Below, in pieces: positions 45,072 through 55,488 of a stretch of DNA of 64,000 nucleotides. The notes below the pieces were generated by a model. The model saw nothing but the letters and a program-made list of their open reading frames with translations, was not told the DNA's origin and ran no database searches. A program made the translations under genes and the position numbers. The stretch is from Arthrobacter sp. EpRS71 (GTDB taxonomy: Bacteria; Actinomycetota; Actinomycetes; Actinomycetales; Micrococcaceae): contig NZ_LNUV01000006.1 of assembly GCF_001512285.1 (NCBI RefSeq), forward strand, positions 129,941 through 193,940, in the 5' to 3' direction. Numbering within the stretch: position 1 is the first letter of the stretch; each line of letters starts with the position of its first letter.

Positions 45072-46058
45072 CTAGGCGCGCACCGATTCCAGTTCATTGC
45101 CGATCCGACGCGCCAGCTCTTCTTCGCCGATGGTCTTCGAACCGCCGTGGGCACGCAGGAACATCAGCGCCTCGAGGCGCAGGAACCGCCATTCGCGCTC
45201 GGCTTCGTGGTTGCCGTTGTCAATCGCGCGGAAGATTTCCTTGTCGTACAGGTTGGGTTCGTTGAGTGAGCGCTGGCGTACCCGGGCATTGATCCGTGCC
45301 TTGAACGGGTCCTCTTCCTGGGACTCGGGGGCGCGGAGCAGTTTCTCGTAGACCGCTGCACGATCACTTTGTCCGGCTTCGCGGCAGATGAAACTGGACA
45401 GGGCAAGCGCCCGTTCAATGGACGCCCACCGGTCCAGGTTCCCGTCAAAGGGCAGCACGTTCAGCAGGTCGGCAACAGCCAACGCGTGGTCCGGATCCCG
45501 CAGCACAATGCACAGATCGAACGCGAGGTCGCTGAGGTCGCGCAGGCAGCTACCGGACTTGGTGTTGATGCCCTTGGCGAGCCGTTCGGACAGTACCTGC
45601 ACGCCGTTCTTGCCCTTGTGGTCGGCAGCAGCTGCGCGCACCACGGCTTCCGGGGTGCCGTCCGGCTCGGGGATGAGGGCCAGTTCTTCGGCGCTCGGTC
45701 CGGTGTACGCGGGCGGCGTTTGCGGGCGGGGAGGCACGACGACGGCGGGTCCGGCTTGCGCTTCGGCGTCCGGTTCCGCGGGCGTGCTGGAGTCAGGGTT
45801 GCCGGGGTCAGAAGCATCACCAGAGCCGGCCGCAACGCCGTCGCCCACAGGAACACTGGACCCTACCGCGATCCGCACCGTGCCGCCGTCGACCATGGTC
45901 ACCAGCAGCAGCGCTGCCACACCGAAGTCGTCGTTCTGCACCTCGATGGTGCGGATTTCCTCGGCCGGCCCGTCACCGGGCGGGAACACAAAATCTCCGG
46001 GCTGCAGGTCCCCAGCCTGCTTTTCCATGTACTGCTGTGTGGCTGGGCTGTGAGTCAT
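45072..46058 (-). CDS. Hypothetical protein with helical C-terminal region
   Basis: The 328-aa protein has a beta-rich start (residues 12-70, GDLQPGDFVFPPGDGPAEEI and then DFGVAALLLVTMVDGGTVRI), a Pro/Ala-rich linker (72-130), and a long helical region (135-328) ending in EEELARRIGNELESVRA. No recognised enzyme motif is present. It stands alone on the minus strand, 70 bp upstream of the SRPBCC gene. Confidence 0.7.
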   Translation of the reverse strand: MTHSPATQQYMEKQAGDLQPGDFVFPPGDGPAEEIRTIEVQNDDFGVAALLLVTMVDGGTVRIAVGSSVPVGDGVAAGSGDASDPGNPDSSTPAEPDAEAQAGPAVVVPPRPQTPPAYTGPSAEELALIPEPDGTPEAVVRAAAADHKGKNGVQVLSERLAKGINTKSGSCLRDLSDLAFDLCIVLRDPDHALAVADLLNVLPFDGNLDRWASIERALALSSFICREAGQSDRAAVYEKLLRAPESQEEDPFKARINARVRQRSLNEPNLYDKEIFRAIDNGNHEAEREWRFLRLEALMFLRAHGGSKTIGEEELARRIGNELESVRA

Positions 46059-46131
46059 CGGAAGTCCTTTGGTTCTCGTGGGGTCCGCCGTCCAGTCTAC
46101 AAAGACCGGCTGGCGCGGGGGCCGGGACCCG

Positions 46132-46671
46132 CTAGAGGACGATGCCCGAGAAAGCCAGGGCCTGCCGCACGAGGTTCCCGCGGCCGCCGTCGAATTCCTG
46201 CTGGACGTTCTCGCTCAGCACCTCTTGGGGCGTCATCCAGGTCAGCTCCAAGGCATCCTGGCGCGGCTCGCATTCACCGGTCACCGGGATGACGTAGGCC
46301 AGCGAGACGGCGTGCTGCCGGTCGTCGGTGAAGCCGGTCTGCGACGGAGCAGGGAAGTATTCGGCCACCGTGAAGGGCACGGGGCTGATGGGCAGCTGCG
46401 GGAACGCCAAGGGACCGAGGTCCTTTTCCATGTGCCGCAGGAGTGCTGCGCGGATGGTCTCGCGGTAGAGAACGCGGCCGGAGACGAGGTAGCGCACCAT
46501 GTTGCCGTCGGCGTCGCCCTGCAGGAGCGTGCCAACTTCATTCACATACCCGAGCGGATCCAGCCTGACCGGGACAGCCTCCACGTAAACCATGGGGAGT
46601 CGGCCGCGGGCTTCGAAGAGGTCTTCATCTGAAAGCCAGCCTGGATACGGGTCGGGTGTACGTACGCTCAT
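46132..46671 (-). CDS. NUDIX-fold hydrolase family protein (DUF4916-like)
   Basis: The 179-aa protein contains YPGWLSDEDLFEARGRLPMVYVEAVPVRLD, LVSGRVLYRETIRAALLRHMEKDLGPLA and ALELTWMTPQEVLSENVQQEF. This recalls the actinobacterial NUDIX-like group often annotated DUF4916. The classical GxxxxxExxxxxREUxEExGU box is replaced by GRVLYRETIRAALLRHMEKDLG, with only R-E and E present, so activity is doubtful. Confidence 0.75.
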   Translation of the reverse strand: MSVRTPDPYPGWLSDEDLFEARGRLPMVYVEAVPVRLDPLGYVNEVGTLLQGDADGNMVRYLVSGRVLYRETIRAALLRHMEKDLGPLAFPQLPISPVPFTVAEYFPAPSQTGFTDDRQHAVSLAYVIPVTGECEPRQDALELTWMTPQEVLSENVQQEFDGGRGNLVRQALAFSGIVL

Positions 46672-46748
46672 GGTTAAGTTCTACCCCATCCCCGCCGGAA
46701 GTTTCGTGGAGGCGTTCCGATGGCTGCGTGGTTACGCTCTCGGCGGTA

Positions 46749-47462
46749 TTACTGGAAGGGACCGGCAACTTTCACTATGGCGATCGACGCCGGTGCCGCG
46801 CCACCCGCGGCGTCGGGGTTGGCGACGTACAGCAGGCCCTCACTGATCCGGGCCTCGATTTTTGCTGCCCTGAGGCGGTCCAGCAGTGCTTCCAACCCGT
46901 CGCTGTACTCGAACGCGAGATCGCCGTTGGCGCCATCCGCTCCGTGGATCACCCGGAGGATTCCGCCGTTCTTGGTGGTGAAGGTGGCGGATTCGTCGTC
47001 CTCGCTCCGGGGCCGGGCACCAATGTTAGTGAGCGCGTTGGCTGCCACACCCACCAAGGGGCTGATCCAGGTGGCCACCACGCTCAGTGCCGGGTGGGCG
47101 TCGCCTGACGTAGCCCAGGTGCCATCCGTTGCCCGTTCCGCGGGAAAAGCGAAAAACTCAAACCCGTCGTCCGCAGATATTTGCACAGTGGTTCCGTCGG
47201 GGCCTTCGTGGAGTTCTGCCTGGGTGCCCGCTTCCTCGGTGCGCCGGGCAAACTCCTCCAGATTCCCAACCTCGACGCCAAACACCGTGGATCCGTCGAA
47301 CGGATGGCCGTGCTGCACGGCGGCCAGCGCCAGGCGACCCGAGCCGGCGTCGAATTCCTGCCATTCGCCGTGGTCAACGGTCTTCACCAAGCCCAGCGCT
47401 CGCAGGATGGTGCCCCAATTGTCCGGGCGGGAGGTGTAGTGGATGGGGCGGGCTCGCAACAT
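46749..47462 (-). CDS. VOC-family (glyoxalase-like) protein
   Basis: The 237-aa protein has two paired beta-alpha-beta-beta-beta modules: residues 1-110 (YTSRPDNWGTILRALGLVKT, FDGSTVFGVEVGNLEEFARRTEEAG, GPDGTTVQISADDGFEFFAFP) and 125-237 (LSVVATWISPLVGVAANALTNI, GLLYVANPDAAGGAAPASIAIV). VOC proteins include lyases, dioxygenases and resistance proteins; the function here is not known. It diverges from the YdeI-like gene. Confidence 0.78.
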   Translation of the reverse strand: MLRARPIHYTSRPDNWGTILRALGLVKTVDHGEWQEFDAGSGRLALAAVQHGHPFDGSTVFGVEVGNLEEFARRTEEAGTQAELHEGPDGTTVQISADDGFEFFAFPAERATDGTWATSGDAHPALSVVATWISPLVGVAANALTNIGARPRSEDDESATFTTKNGGILRVIHGADGANGDLAFEYSDGLEALLDRLRAAKIEARISEGLLYVANPDAAGGAAPASIAIVKVAGPFQ

Positions 47463-47530
47463 GGGGTCTCCTGGTGGGTATTGGGATCCTTCTCCAAGCC
47501 TAAGCCGGGGTCAAAGCCTATGCTGGGGCC

Positions 47531-48124
47531 ATGCCCATCGAATTGGAAGAGCTGCTGGTCAGTGACGGCACCGCGTGGCGGACCTGGTTGGAAGAGCACG
47601 CCGCGGACAGCCCCGGCGTGTGGCTGATCCTGCACAAAAAAGGCGGGAACGTCACCGAGCTGGACTACGACGCCGCCTTGGACGAGGCCCTGTGCTTCGG
47701 GTGGATCGACGGCCAGGCCAGGAGCCGCGACGCCGAAAGCTACATGCAGCGCATGACACCGCGCGGCAAAAAGAGCATCTGGTCCTTGCGGAATGTGGGA
47801 CACATTGCGCGACTGGAAGAAGAAGGCAAAATGACCGACGCCGGCCGGGCAGCCGTGGAGGCGGCAAAGGCCGACGGGAGGTGGGAAGCGGCCTACGCCG
47901 GTCCGGCGGATTCAGTGGTGCCGGAGGATCTTGCCGCAGCCATCGCAGCTGTCCCGGAAGCGCAGGCGATGTTCGACGTCCTGACCTCCCAGAACCGTTT
48001 CGCGCTGATCCACCGCACCAACGGGGTCAAACGGGCCGAGACCCGCGAACGGAAGATCGCAGGTTTTGTGGAGATGCTGGCCCGCCACGAGGCGCCGTAT
48101 CCACAAAGGAAGCGTCCGGCCTAG
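47531..48124 (+). CDS. YdeI/OmpD-associated-family protein
   Basis: The 197-aa protein has the YdeI pattern: WRTWLEEHAADSPGVWLILHKK near residue 14, DEALCFGWIDGQARSRDAESYMQRMTPRGKKSIWSLRNVGHI near 48-90, and a final QNRFALIHRTNGVKRAETRERKI. Related proteins are linked to tolerance of peptides and other stress, but the chemistry is not established. It is a single gene on the plus strand. Confidence 0.85.
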   Translation: MPIELEELLVSDGTAWRTWLEEHAADSPGVWLILHKKGGNVTELDYDAALDEALCFGWIDGQARSRDAESYMQRMTPRGKKSIWSLRNVGHIARLEEEGKMTDAGRAAVEAAKADGRWEAAYAGPADSVVPEDLAAAIAAVPEAQAMFDVLTSQNRFALIHRTNGVKRAETRERKIAGFVEMLARHEAPYPQRKRPA

Positions 48125-48137
48125 TTAGCTGTGCCGC

Positions 48138-49304
48138 TCAGGCCTCGAAAGGGAAAGCGACGCCCTCGCCCACAACACGAAGGCACAACTCGGTACCCGG
48201 CCGGGTGATGGAGGCGTTCCAATGCCTGATGGTGATGATCTCGCCGCCACCCGGGTAGCGGTGGCTGTTGCCGGAAACGCCGCCGTCAGGTGCCGTGTAT
48301 TCGCCGAGCTTGATACGAACCGTGGTTTCCGGGCCAAAATAATCCGTGTCCACAACAACCCCGCGAATGGGCCCGTCCGAGGCAATGCGAATTTGCTCAG
48401 GCCGCAGCATGAGCTGGACCTTTCCCTGTGCCGGCGGGCGACGGACCGGAATTCCACCCAGCGAGCATGTGGCCAAGGAGCCTTCCATCCACGCATCAAG
48501 AATCACCGCATCGCCAAGGAACTCGGCGGTGGCGCGATCGGCCGGGCGGGTATAGACCACAAAGGGATTGCCGATCTGGGCCAGTTTGCCGCCGCGCATG
48601 ATGGCCACCTGATCCGCGAACGACAGTGCTTCTGCTTGGTCGTGGGTCACCAGGATGGTGGTCACGCCGGCAGCATTGAGTACTTTGGCCACTGCCCGAC
48701 GGGTAGCTACGCGGAGTCCTGCATCCAACGCGGAGAACGGCTCGTCCAGCAGCATGAGCTCCGGCTCACGTGCAAGGGCCCGGGCCAGTGCTACGCGCTG
48801 TTGCTGCCCGCCTGACAACTGGTGCGGGCGCCGCTTTGCCATGGATGCGTCCAGGGACACCATTTCCAGCAGTTCCTGGACCCTGGCCCGCACTGCTGAG
48901 CGGCCGCCGTCGAGCTTTGCCGTGTCCACACCGAAGGCCACATTCTGGCCCACCGTCAGGTGTGGAAAGAGCGCGCCGTCCTGGGCCACGTACCCTACCT
49001 GCCGTTTGTGGGCGGGTACCCACATTCCATCTCCTGCCACCGGGGAACCACCAAGGCTGATGGATCCGGTGTCCGGGTGCTCAAAGCCCGCAATCAACCT
49101 CAACAACGTGGTCTTGCCCGAGCCCGAAGGCCCCACAATGGCCGTGGTCCCGCCTTTGGCGACAGAAAGGTTGACGCCCTTCAGGACGGCCTGGGAACCG
49201 AAGTTCTTGGTGACCTCCGAGATATCCAAGTGTGCATTCGTGGACGGAGCCACGGACGGAGCCACCCGCGGCGCGGGAAGCCTGGAGGGGGATTGTTCGG
49301 TCAC
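48138..49304 (-). CDS. Iron(III) ABC transporter ATP-binding protein (FbpC type)
   Basis: The 388-aa ATPase has Walker [13 protein letters not shown] near residue 58, the Q-loop [10 protein letters not shown], the signature [15 protein letters not shown] near 164, Walker [14 protein letters not shown], and a C-terminal TOBE domain ([16 protein letters not shown] near 290). This is the ferric-ion group of the spermidine/iron ATPases. It overlaps the permease stop by 4 nt and is the last gene of the operon. Confidence 0.92.
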   Translation of the reverse strand: MTEQSPSRLPAPRVAPSVAPSTNAHLDISEVTKNFGSQAVLKGVNLSVAKGGTTAIVGPSGSGKTTLLRLIAGFEHPDTGSISLGGSPVAGDGMWVPAHKRQVGYVAQDGALFPHLTVGQNVAFGVDTAKLDGGRSAVRARVQELLEMVSLDASMAKRRPHQLSGGQQQRVALARALAREPELMLLDEPFSALDAGLRVATRRAVAKVLNAAGVTTILVTHDQAEALSFADQVAIMRGGKLAQIGNPFVVYTRPADRATAEFLGDAVILDAWMEGSLATCSLGGIPVRRPPAQGKVQLMLRPEQIRIASDGPIRGVVVDTDYFGPETTVRIKLGEYTAPDGGVSGNSHRYPGGGEIITIRHWNASITRPGTELCLRVVGEGVAFPFEA

Positions 49305-50902
49305 TGTCCGGCTACTTTCTTGGACTGTTGGAAAAGCAGGTACGTCATGGGTGCCGACAACAGAATCATCAGCAGGGCATACGGGGCTGCGCCGGTGTAG
49401 TCGATCTCGCTGCTCTTACTCCAGAACTCGGTGGCCAGGGTGCGGGTGCCGTTGGGGGAGAGCAGAAGTGTGGCGGTCAACTCGTTCACGATGGCCAGGA
49501 ACACCAGGGCAGCACCACCGGCTGCGGCCGGTGCCGTTAGCCTCAAGGTCACGCGGAAGAAGGAGACCAAGGGTGTTTTGCCCAGGGAGCGCGCAGCTTC
49601 ATCGAGTTCCTTAGGGGCCTGTGCCAAGCCAGCGCGGATGTTTACCAAAGCTCGTGGAAGGAACAGCAGGACGTACGCGGCAACCAGGACTCCCGCGGTC
49701 TGATAAACCCCCGGTACCACCCTGATGCTGACGGTGACGAACGCGAGGCCCACCACGATTCCGGGGAGTGAACTGGTGACGTAGTTGGAGAGTTCCAGCA
49801 TCTTGCTGAACCAACTGGGGTGCCTGACGGCAAGGTATGCCATGGGGAACGCCACCACCGTGGTGACCAGGGCTCCGGCCGCCCCGTACATGAGGGTCTG
49901 AAGGAGTGCCGGGATGAATTCCTCGGCTGCCCACACCTCCGAGCCGCCCGCCATCACCCACTTGAGGACGAAATAGAGTGGGAGCCCGAAAGCCAGGATC
50001 GTGAGGGCCAGAAGGGCCAGTTGCGCAGGCACCTGGTATCCCCTCAGGGGCAAGCGCGTGGACTTCGCCTGCGCTCCGGAGCCGATCCGCGCGTAGCGGG
50101 CACTGCCGCGGCTCTTGACCTCGGCCAGCAGCAGGAGCAAACACAGGAAAACCAAAACACTGGCCAGCGTGTTGCCTGCGGTCCCGTTGAAGGTGGACTG
50201 GAACTGAACCATGATCGCCGTGGTGAACGTGTCGAAGCGGATCATCGCGAAGGCGCCATATTCGGCCAACAGGTGCAGGGCCACCAGCAAAGCACCGCCG
50301 GTTATGGCAATCCGCAGTTGCGGCAACACCACCCGGAAAAAGACAGCCCAAGAGCCCAGGCCCAGTGACGCTGCGGACTGTTCGATGGCGGGATCCAGCC
50401 GACCAAGGGTTGCGGCGGCAGGAATGTACACCAACGGGAAGTAGGACAGGGTGGCGATCAGCACCCCGGACCAGAGACCTTCCAAGGACGGAACCGCGGA
50501 CACCCAGGAGTAGCTGTTGACGAACGCCGGGATGGCCAACGGAGCAGCCAGCGCCACGGCCCACCAACGGTGTCCGCGCAGCATGGTCCGTTCCACCAAC
50601 CAGGCGCCGCCCACTCCGAGAACCAGGCACAGCGGCACCGTGAAGACCATCAGCAAGACGGTGTTCAGCAGGAGCTCGCCTACACGTGGGCGAACGATCA
50701 GTTCAACGGCCGTGTCCCAGCCGGTCGCGGCCGTCATGTAGAGCACATAACCCAGCGGAATCAGTGAAAACAGTGCTATCAGCACTGCCAGCAAGGACAC
50801 CGTGGAAACGCCGAAAGGCGGGCGGGGGCGCTTGCCCCGGCCCGCCGTCGTCGTGCTTCCCTCTGAACGTGGAACGTTGGGAGCCGATGATCCGGTGGTC
50901 AC
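49301..50902 (-). CDS. Iron(III) ABC transporter permease (FbpB type)
   Basis: The 533-aa protein is a fused duplicate permease with about twelve helices. It carries two EAA loops ([25 protein letters not shown] near residue 172 and [24 protein letters not shown] near 435), as in ferric-iron permeases. It begins 4 nt downstream of the binding-protein stop. Confidence 0.93.
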   Translation of the reverse strand: MTTGSSAPNVPRSEGSTTTAGRGKRPRPPFGVSTVSLLAVLIALFSLIPLGYVLYMTAATGWDTAVELIVRPRVGELLLNTVLLMVFTVPLCLVLGVGGAWLVERTMLRGHRWWAVALAAPLAIPAFVNSYSWVSAVPSLEGLWSGVLIATLSYFPLVYIPAAATLGRLDPAIEQSAASLGLGSWAVFFRVVLPQLRIAITGGALLVALHLLAEYGAFAMIRFDTFTTAIMVQFQSTFNGTAGNTLASVLVFLCLLLLLAEVKSRGSARYARIGSGAQAKSTRLPLRGYQVPAQLALLALTILAFGLPLYFVLKWVMAGGSEVWAAEEFIPALLQTLMYGAAGALVTTVVAFPMAYLAVRHPSWFSKMLELSNYVTSSLPGIVVGLAFVTVSIRVVPGVYQTAGVLVAAYVLLFLPRALVNIRAGLAQAPKELDEAARSLGKTPLVSFFRVTLRLTAPAAAGGAALVFLAIVNELTATLLLSPNGTRTLATEFWSKSSEIDYTGAAPYALLMILLSAPMTYLLFQQSKKVAGQ

Positions 50903-50906
50903 AGAA

Positions 50907-51956
50907 TTACAGGAGCCCTGCCTTGGTCATCAATTCAGTGACTTTGGCGGAGTTCAGCTTGGCGGGGTCCACCGTGGGAGCTTGCAGGTCCTTGATGGGA
51001 ACAAGCTTCTCGTTGGCATCAACCTGTGAGGCGATGGCGTATTCGAAGGACGTTCCGGTCTTGAGGATCTCCTGCCCGGCCTTGCCCGTGATGAACTTCA
51101 GGAACGCTTGCGCGTCGGCTGCCTTCTTGGAGGACTTCAGGACACCGCCACCCGAGACGGAAACGAAGGCGCCCGGGTCCTGGTTCTTGAAGTAGAACGG
51201 CGTGACGTTCTTGGAGTTCTCGCCGGTCTTGGCCTGGTCGCCGTAGTAGTAGTAGTGGTAGATCAGCGCAGCATCCACCTCGCCGGCGTTGACGGCCTTC
51301 ATGGCGGTGCTGTTGCCCTTGTAAGCCTTGAAGTTCTCCTTCATGCCCTTGAGCCATTCCTCAGTGGCGGCTTCGCCCTTGAGTTCCAGCAGTGCGGAGA
51401 CAATCGCTTGGAAGTCTGCGCCGGACGGTGAAGCTGCCCACTTGCCCTTCCATTCAGGCTTGGCCAGATCCAGCATGGACGTGGGGAGCTGGTCATCGCT
51501 GATTTTGTTCTTGTCGTACACCAGCACGGTGGAACGCGCGGCGATTCCTGTCCACTTGCCCGTGGACGGACGGAACTCGGCGGGAACCTGGTCGATGGTG
51601 GCCTTGTCCACGTCAGCGAACAGACCCGCGTTTTCTACCTGCGCCATTGCAGGGGAGTTCTCGGTCAGGAACACGTCAGCCGGTGACGCCGCGCCTTCCT
51701 GGACAATCTGGTTGGACATCTCGGTGTCAGAGCCCTGGCGCAGGGTGACCTTGATGCCCGTTTCCTTGGTGAAGGCGTCGATCCATTCCTTCGTCAGGCT
51801 TTCGTGCTGGGCGTTGTAGACCGTTATGCCGTCGCCTGAAGCCGCAGAACCGGACGGGTCCGGGGCGGTGGTGGCGTTGGAGCCGCAGGCGGTGAGGCCA
51901 AGAGCGGCGGTGGCGAGGAGTGCGATTCCTGCCAGAGCGTTTTTGGGGAGCTTCAT
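50907..51956 (-). CDS. Iron(III) ABC transporter substrate-binding lipoprotein (FbpA type)
   Basis: The 349-aa protein starts at ATG 51956, where a lipoprotein signal begins ([21 protein letters not shown]). The mature part has [34 protein letters not shown] and DADVFL-type segments ([32 protein letters not shown] with the ligand tyrosines near residue 245). The tyrosine pair in IYHYYYYGD is the usual ferric-ion binder. It lies under an iron box. Confidence 0.93.
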   Translation of the reverse strand: MKLPKNALAGIALLATAALGLTACGSNATTAPDPSGSAASGDGITVYNAQHESLTKEWIDAFTKETGIKVTLRQGSDTEMSNQIVQEGAASPADVFLTENSPAMAQVENAGLFADVDKATIDQVPAEFRPSTGKWTGIAARSTVLVYDKNKISDDQLPTSMLDLAKPEWKGKWAASPSGADFQAIVSALLELKGEAATEEWLKGMKENFKAYKGNSTAMKAVNAGEVDAALIYHYYYYGDQAKTGENSKNVTPFYFKNQDPGAFVSVSGGGVLKSSKKAADAQAFLKFITGKAGQEILKTGTSFEYAIASQVDANEKLVPIKDLQAPTVDPAKLNSAKVTELMTKAGLL

Positions 51957-52048
51957 GGGGCTACTTTCTGGGAACAAGCATGGAAGCCCAAGGAGGTGGT
52001 GCTTGGGTCCGGGGTAGCGGGAAGGTTGGGGAGCCCGCTGTGAAAAGA

Positions 52049-52067
52049 GTAGGTTAGCCATACCTTT
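52049..52067 (-). promoter_or_regulatory. IdeR/DtxR-type iron box ahead of the Fe3+ transporter
   Basis: GTAGGTTAGCCATACCTTT matches 14 of 19 positions of the consensus TTAGGTTAGGCTAACCTAA-type iron box, with the dyad halves TAGGTTA and TACCTTT. It is about 93 bp upstream of the binding-protein start, where a repressor would cover the promoter. The iron-loaded DtxR/IdeR protein would switch the operon off. Confidence 0.7.
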
Positions 52068-52134
52068 GCCCAAAAGCCGGATAGGGCTTAAGTGACGAGG
52101 ATCACTTGAATTACGGAAGTGTTGCGTATCGTAA

Positions 52135-53301
52135 TTAGTGACCTATGCTGGCAGCGGCCTCAAACGTCATCCACGCTTGCAGCTGGGTGGAAAGTTCGAC
52201 GGCGGTACCCGGCGGATAAGCTTCGACCGCCGGCCGCAGGGGGTCGGGGGAGAAAATAAGCGACGGAGCGGCCTGCCCAAGCTCAGATACTTTGCGGCGG
52301 CCCAGCCACAACGCTCCAGCCGTGGCGTACACCAGTTCGCGGGCAGTGTGGCGTGATGCGTCCGGGAGCCGCTGGTCCCGCGCAGCCAGCGCCAGATAGC
52401 GGACCAGGATGCCGGTAAAAAGGCCGCCATCGCCGGTGCCGTCGCCGCGGATCACCTGCGTGCCGGGAAGCGTCAGCTCGCGTCGCACAGCGTCCACCAA
52501 GAGGGTGGCCCTGCGCAGATTGTCATCCCCGCCCAACTCAAGCAACGCGCCCAGGACCGGGCCCTGGTTGTAGGTGTAAATGGCCCCGTCCACCACCACC
52601 TCGCCGTTGCTGATCCGAAGCCCGTCCTGATACAAGCCTCGATCCGGGTGGAGGAGCTTGCCGTTGAGCCAGTTCACCAACTGCTGCGCACGCTCTGTGT
52701 GCCCGGTCCTGGCGTAGTAGAGGGCCACCGGGGCCGTGGCAGGGGTGTTCTTGAAATCCCGCTTGGTGCTCCAAAAAGTTCCACCGCCAAGGTGGTCCGT
52801 GGAAGCGGAATCAAACTGCAAGGTCAGGCACTTTTGGACATAAGCATTGCGTCGGCGACCAGGTTTCCTGGTCTCCTCCGCCAGCTTCTCCAAGCGCAGG
52901 GTCGCGAGGGCCAGCCACGCCATGTCGTCATAGTAGTCGTTCACGAATCGCAAGAGATTCCGCAAGCGGATAGTGGTGACCAGCCGCGAAGCGAGCCGGC
53001 CGGCGCTAGGCCGGGAGCCGCCGTCGAACTTCGTTTTTGTGGCCAATTCGCGACGCCCCGCGTCCACCAGACAATCGACGTAGTGCGCTTGCCACCAGTA
53101 ATGCCACGGGCCGGAGAGGCTCTTGCGGGCATTGGTGGGCAGGCTGACTGCGGCGATATGGGTTCCGGGCAGGAACAGCAGGCGCCCGCCAAAGCTTCGG
53201 GTCACCGATCGGGCCGCCTGATTGGCGCGCGTAGCCCACTCGGCGGCGTCTGTGGAAGGGGCTGGAATTCCTGCTGGCTCGATCTGGCTGGACATGGACA
53301 C
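52135..53301 (-). CDS. Glycoside hydrolase family 76-like protein (alpha-1,6-mannanase fold)
   Basis: The 388-aa (alpha/alpha)6-barrel protein has the GH76 active-site pair in NDYYDDMAWLALATLRL near residue 115 and the matching VDGAIYTYNQGPVLGALLEL near 247. WHYWWQAHYVDCLVDAG near 66 fits too. GH76 enzymes cut alpha-1,6-mannan. No signal peptide is seen, so it would stay in the cytoplasm, which is unusual. The start may be the second Met at 53295. It diverges from the SDR gene. Confidence 0.82.
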   Translation of the reverse strand: MSMSSQIEPAGIPAPSTDAAEWATRANQAARSVTRSFGGRLLFLPGTHIAAVSLPTNARKSLSGPWHYWWQAHYVDCLVDAGRRELATKTKFDGGSRPSAGRLASRLVTTIRLRNLLRFVNDYYDDMAWLALATLRLEKLAEETRKPGRRRNAYVQKCLTLQFDSASTDHLGGGTFWSTKRDFKNTPATAPVALYYARTGHTERAQQLVNWLNGKLLHPDRGLYQDGLRISNGEVVVDGAIYTYNQGPVLGALLELGGDDNLRRATLLVDAVRRELTLPGTQVIRGDGTGDGGLFTGILVRYLALAARDQRLPDASRHTARELVYATAGALWLGRRKVSELGQAAPSLIFSPDPLRPAVEAYPPGTAVELSTQLQAWMTFEAAASIGH

Positions 53302-53408
53302 AGCCTATCCGGGCCGGGGATCAGCCGGGCGAGGCCGGGCAGTGTGCGCCGCGCCACAATTCCAGTTAACATGCATTAACGGATTTGGGTCGGCATCAAG
53401 GAGGATGA
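53302..53408. promoter_or_regulatory. Divergent region of the GH76 and SDR genes
   Basis: The 107-bp region holds a dyad GTTAA-CATGCA-TTAAC at 53365-53380, about 29 bp before the SDR start. AAGGAGG at 53398-53404 is the ribosome site of the SDR gene. Confidence 0.45.
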
Positions 53409-54215
53409 ATGGACATCAAGTGTACGGTTGCACTGATTACGGGTGGGGCGTCAGGTTTGGGCGCTGCCACCGCCAAGCGACTGTTCGACGCCGGAGCTTC
53501 GGTGGTGTTGGTGGATCTGCCACAGTCAGCCGGCGAGTCCTACGCGGCCGAGCTAAATGCCGCGTCTTCGGGTACAGGGGAGCAGGCCCCGCGCGCGGTC
53601 TTTGCTCCCGCAGACGTCACCAACGAATCCCAAGTCCAAGCCGCCGTCGACGCCGCTGTTGCTTTGGGGCCGCTGCGCATCGTCGTCAATTGCGCAGGAA
53701 TCGCGACCCCCGGAAAAGTCCTGGGCCGCGACGGCGTGCTGCCGCTGGAGAACTTCAACAAAGTCATTCAGATCAACCTCGTGGGCACCTTCAACGTGAT
53801 TCGTTTGGCCGCCGCAGCCATGGTGGAAACGGAGCCCGTTTCCACGCAACTGGGTGGACCCGAACGTGGCGTCATCATCAACACAGCATCCGTCGCCGCC
53901 TTCGAAGGCCAGATCGGCCAGCCTGCCTACGCCGCATCCAAGGGCGCCGTAGCAGCCATGACATTGCCCTTGGCCCGCGAGTTCGCCCGCTCGTTGATCA
54001 GGGTGGCCACCATTGCTCCCGGCATCTTCGAAACACCCATGATGGCCGGACTTCCCCAATCGGCCCAGGAATCCCTTGGACAGCAGGTTCCGCATCCCGC
54101 CCGTCTGGGCCGTGCCGCGGAATACGCAAACCTGGCCGCCCACATTGTGGAGAACGCCATGCTCAACGGGGAAACCATCCGGCTCGATGGCGCCATCCGC
54201 ATGGGTCTCAAATGA
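53409..54215 (+). CDS. SDR-family 3-hydroxyacyl-CoA dehydrogenase (17beta-HSD10-like)
   Basis: The 268-aa protein has the cofactor motif [22 protein letters not shown], the NCAG motif ([12 protein letters not shown]), catalytic Ser in [17 protein letters not shown] and the Y-A-A-S-K of [14 protein letters not shown]. These fit NAD-dependent type 2 3-hydroxyacyl-CoA dehydrogenases that work in branched or straight-chain acyl-CoA oxidation. It overlaps the acyl-CoA dehydrogenase start, so both act in one beta-oxidation-like pathway. Confidence 0.88.
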   Translation: MDIKCTVALITGGASGLGAATAKRLFDAGASVVLVDLPQSAGESYAAELNAASSGTGEQAPRAVFAPADVTNESQVQAAVDAAVALGPLRIVVNCAGIATPGKVLGRDGVLPLENFNKVIQINLVGTFNVIRLAAAAMVETEPVSTQLGGPERGVIINTASVAAFEGQIGQPAYAASKGAVAAMTLPLAREFARSLIRVATIAPGIFETPMMAGLPQSAQESLGQQVPHPARLGRAAEYANLAAHIVENAMLNGETIRLDGAIRMGLK

Positions 54216-55477
54216 TGGGCGACTACAGCGGCTCTTCGGGGTCAGTTGGGCCCGTTCGGCCCTCCGTAGCAGACCTTCCCACTGCTGACTTCTTCGACTT
54301 CGAATCGCTGCTCAGTGTCCAGGAACAGCGTAAACTCAACGAACTCCGGGCGTTCCTGGCCTCTGAGATAGCCCCCTACGCCGGGCAATGGTGGGAGAAA
54401 GCGGAGTTCCCGGAACACATCCTCCCCAAGCTCGCGGCCCTCCGGCTCAGCGCCCCCGCCCAGCGAGGGTACACACACCTGTTTGCCGGGCTCGTGATCG
54501 CTGAGATGACCCGCGTCGACACCTCCATCGCCACGTTCTTCATGGTCCATCACGACCTCTTCGTCGAATCCCTCTACGACTTCGGCAGCGATCATCAACA
54601 GGACCGCTACCTCGACGACGCCTCCAACCTCCGCACCACCGGAGCCTTCGCTCTCACAGAACCCAACCATGGGTCCGACGTCGCCGGCGGGATGGAAACC
54701 ACCGCCCGCCGTGTTGACCGACCAGAATCCGACGGCGGCGATTACTGGGTGATCAACGGCGCCAAACGCTGGATTGGCAACGGGACGTTCTGCGACTACA
54801 TGCTGGTGTGGGCCAAGGACGAAACAGACGGAGCAGTGCGTGCCTTCATCGTCGACGCGACCCTGCCGGGCATCACCCGCAGCCGCATCGAAAACAAGAT
54901 TGCCCTGCGGACGGTGCAGAACGCCGACATCGTCTTTGAAGACGTCGAGGTAGCTGAAGCGGACCGCTTCGCCGGGATCAGCAGCTTCGTGGACACCAAC
55001 CATCTCCTCCGCGGATCCCGCATCATGGTGGCCTGGCAAGCAGTAGGCCAACAACTGGCAGCCTTCGACGTCGCCCGGCAGTACGCCGTCGAACGCATGC
55101 AGTTCGGCAAGCCACTAGCCAAGTTCCAGCTCATCCAACAGCACCTGGTGGACATGCTCGGCAACGCGGTGGCCAGCATGGGAATGATGGTCCGAATAGC
55201 GCAGCTGCAGGAGGACATCTTCACAGACGCCAAAGGGGTGCGCCACGGAGGGGCCGACATGGCGCAGGTGGCGCTCGCAAAGGCCTACTGCAGTGCCAGG
55301 ATGCGGGAAACTGTGGCCATGGGCCGCTCCATCCTGGGCGGCAACGGAATCGTTACCGATTACCGTATTGCCAAGATCTTCGCCGACGCAGAGGCGATCT
55401 ATACCTACGAAGGCTCCTACGAAATCAACTCCCTGATCGTCGGCCGTGCAGTGACAGGGGTTTCAGCCATCACCTAG
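54212..55477 (+). CDS. Acyl-CoA dehydrogenase (glutaryl-CoA dehydrogenase-like branch)
   Basis: The 421-aa flavoprotein has [21 protein letters not shown] near residue 148, [21 protein letters not shown] near 176, [21 protein letters not shown], and the C-terminal [41 protein letters not shown] with the catalytic Glu of YEG. This last motif is that of the glutaryl-CoA and ACX4-like branch. The double ATG at 54212 overlaps the SDR stop. The frame is open far upstream but codes nothing there. Confidence 0.92.
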   Translation: MMGDYSGSSGSVGPVRPSVADLPTADFFDFESLLSVQEQRKLNELRAFLASEIAPYAGQWWEKAEFPEHILPKLAALRLSAPAQRGYTHLFAGLVIAEMTRVDTSIATFFMVHHDLFVESLYDFGSDHQQDRYLDDASNLRTTGAFALTEPNHGSDVAGGMETTARRVDRPESDGGDYWVINGAKRWIGNGTFCDYMLVWAKDETDGAVRAFIVDATLPGITRSRIENKIALRTVQNADIVFEDVEVAEADRFAGISSFVDTNHLLRGSRIMVAWQAVGQQLAAFDVARQYAVERMQFGKPLAKFQLIQQHLVDMLGNAVASMGMMVRIAQLQEDIFTDAKGVRHGGADMAQVALAKAYCSARMRETVAMGRSILGGNGIVTDYRIAKIFADAEAIYTYEGSYEINSLIVGRAVTGVSAIT

Positions 55478-55488
55478 AACTGCCGGTC

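Noticed and set aside
53222..54211. A long open frame continuing upstream of the acyl-CoA dehydrogenase
   Set aside because: It overlaps the SDR gene in another frame and codes an arginine-rich sequence without any family features; the dehydrogenase domain starts at 54212.
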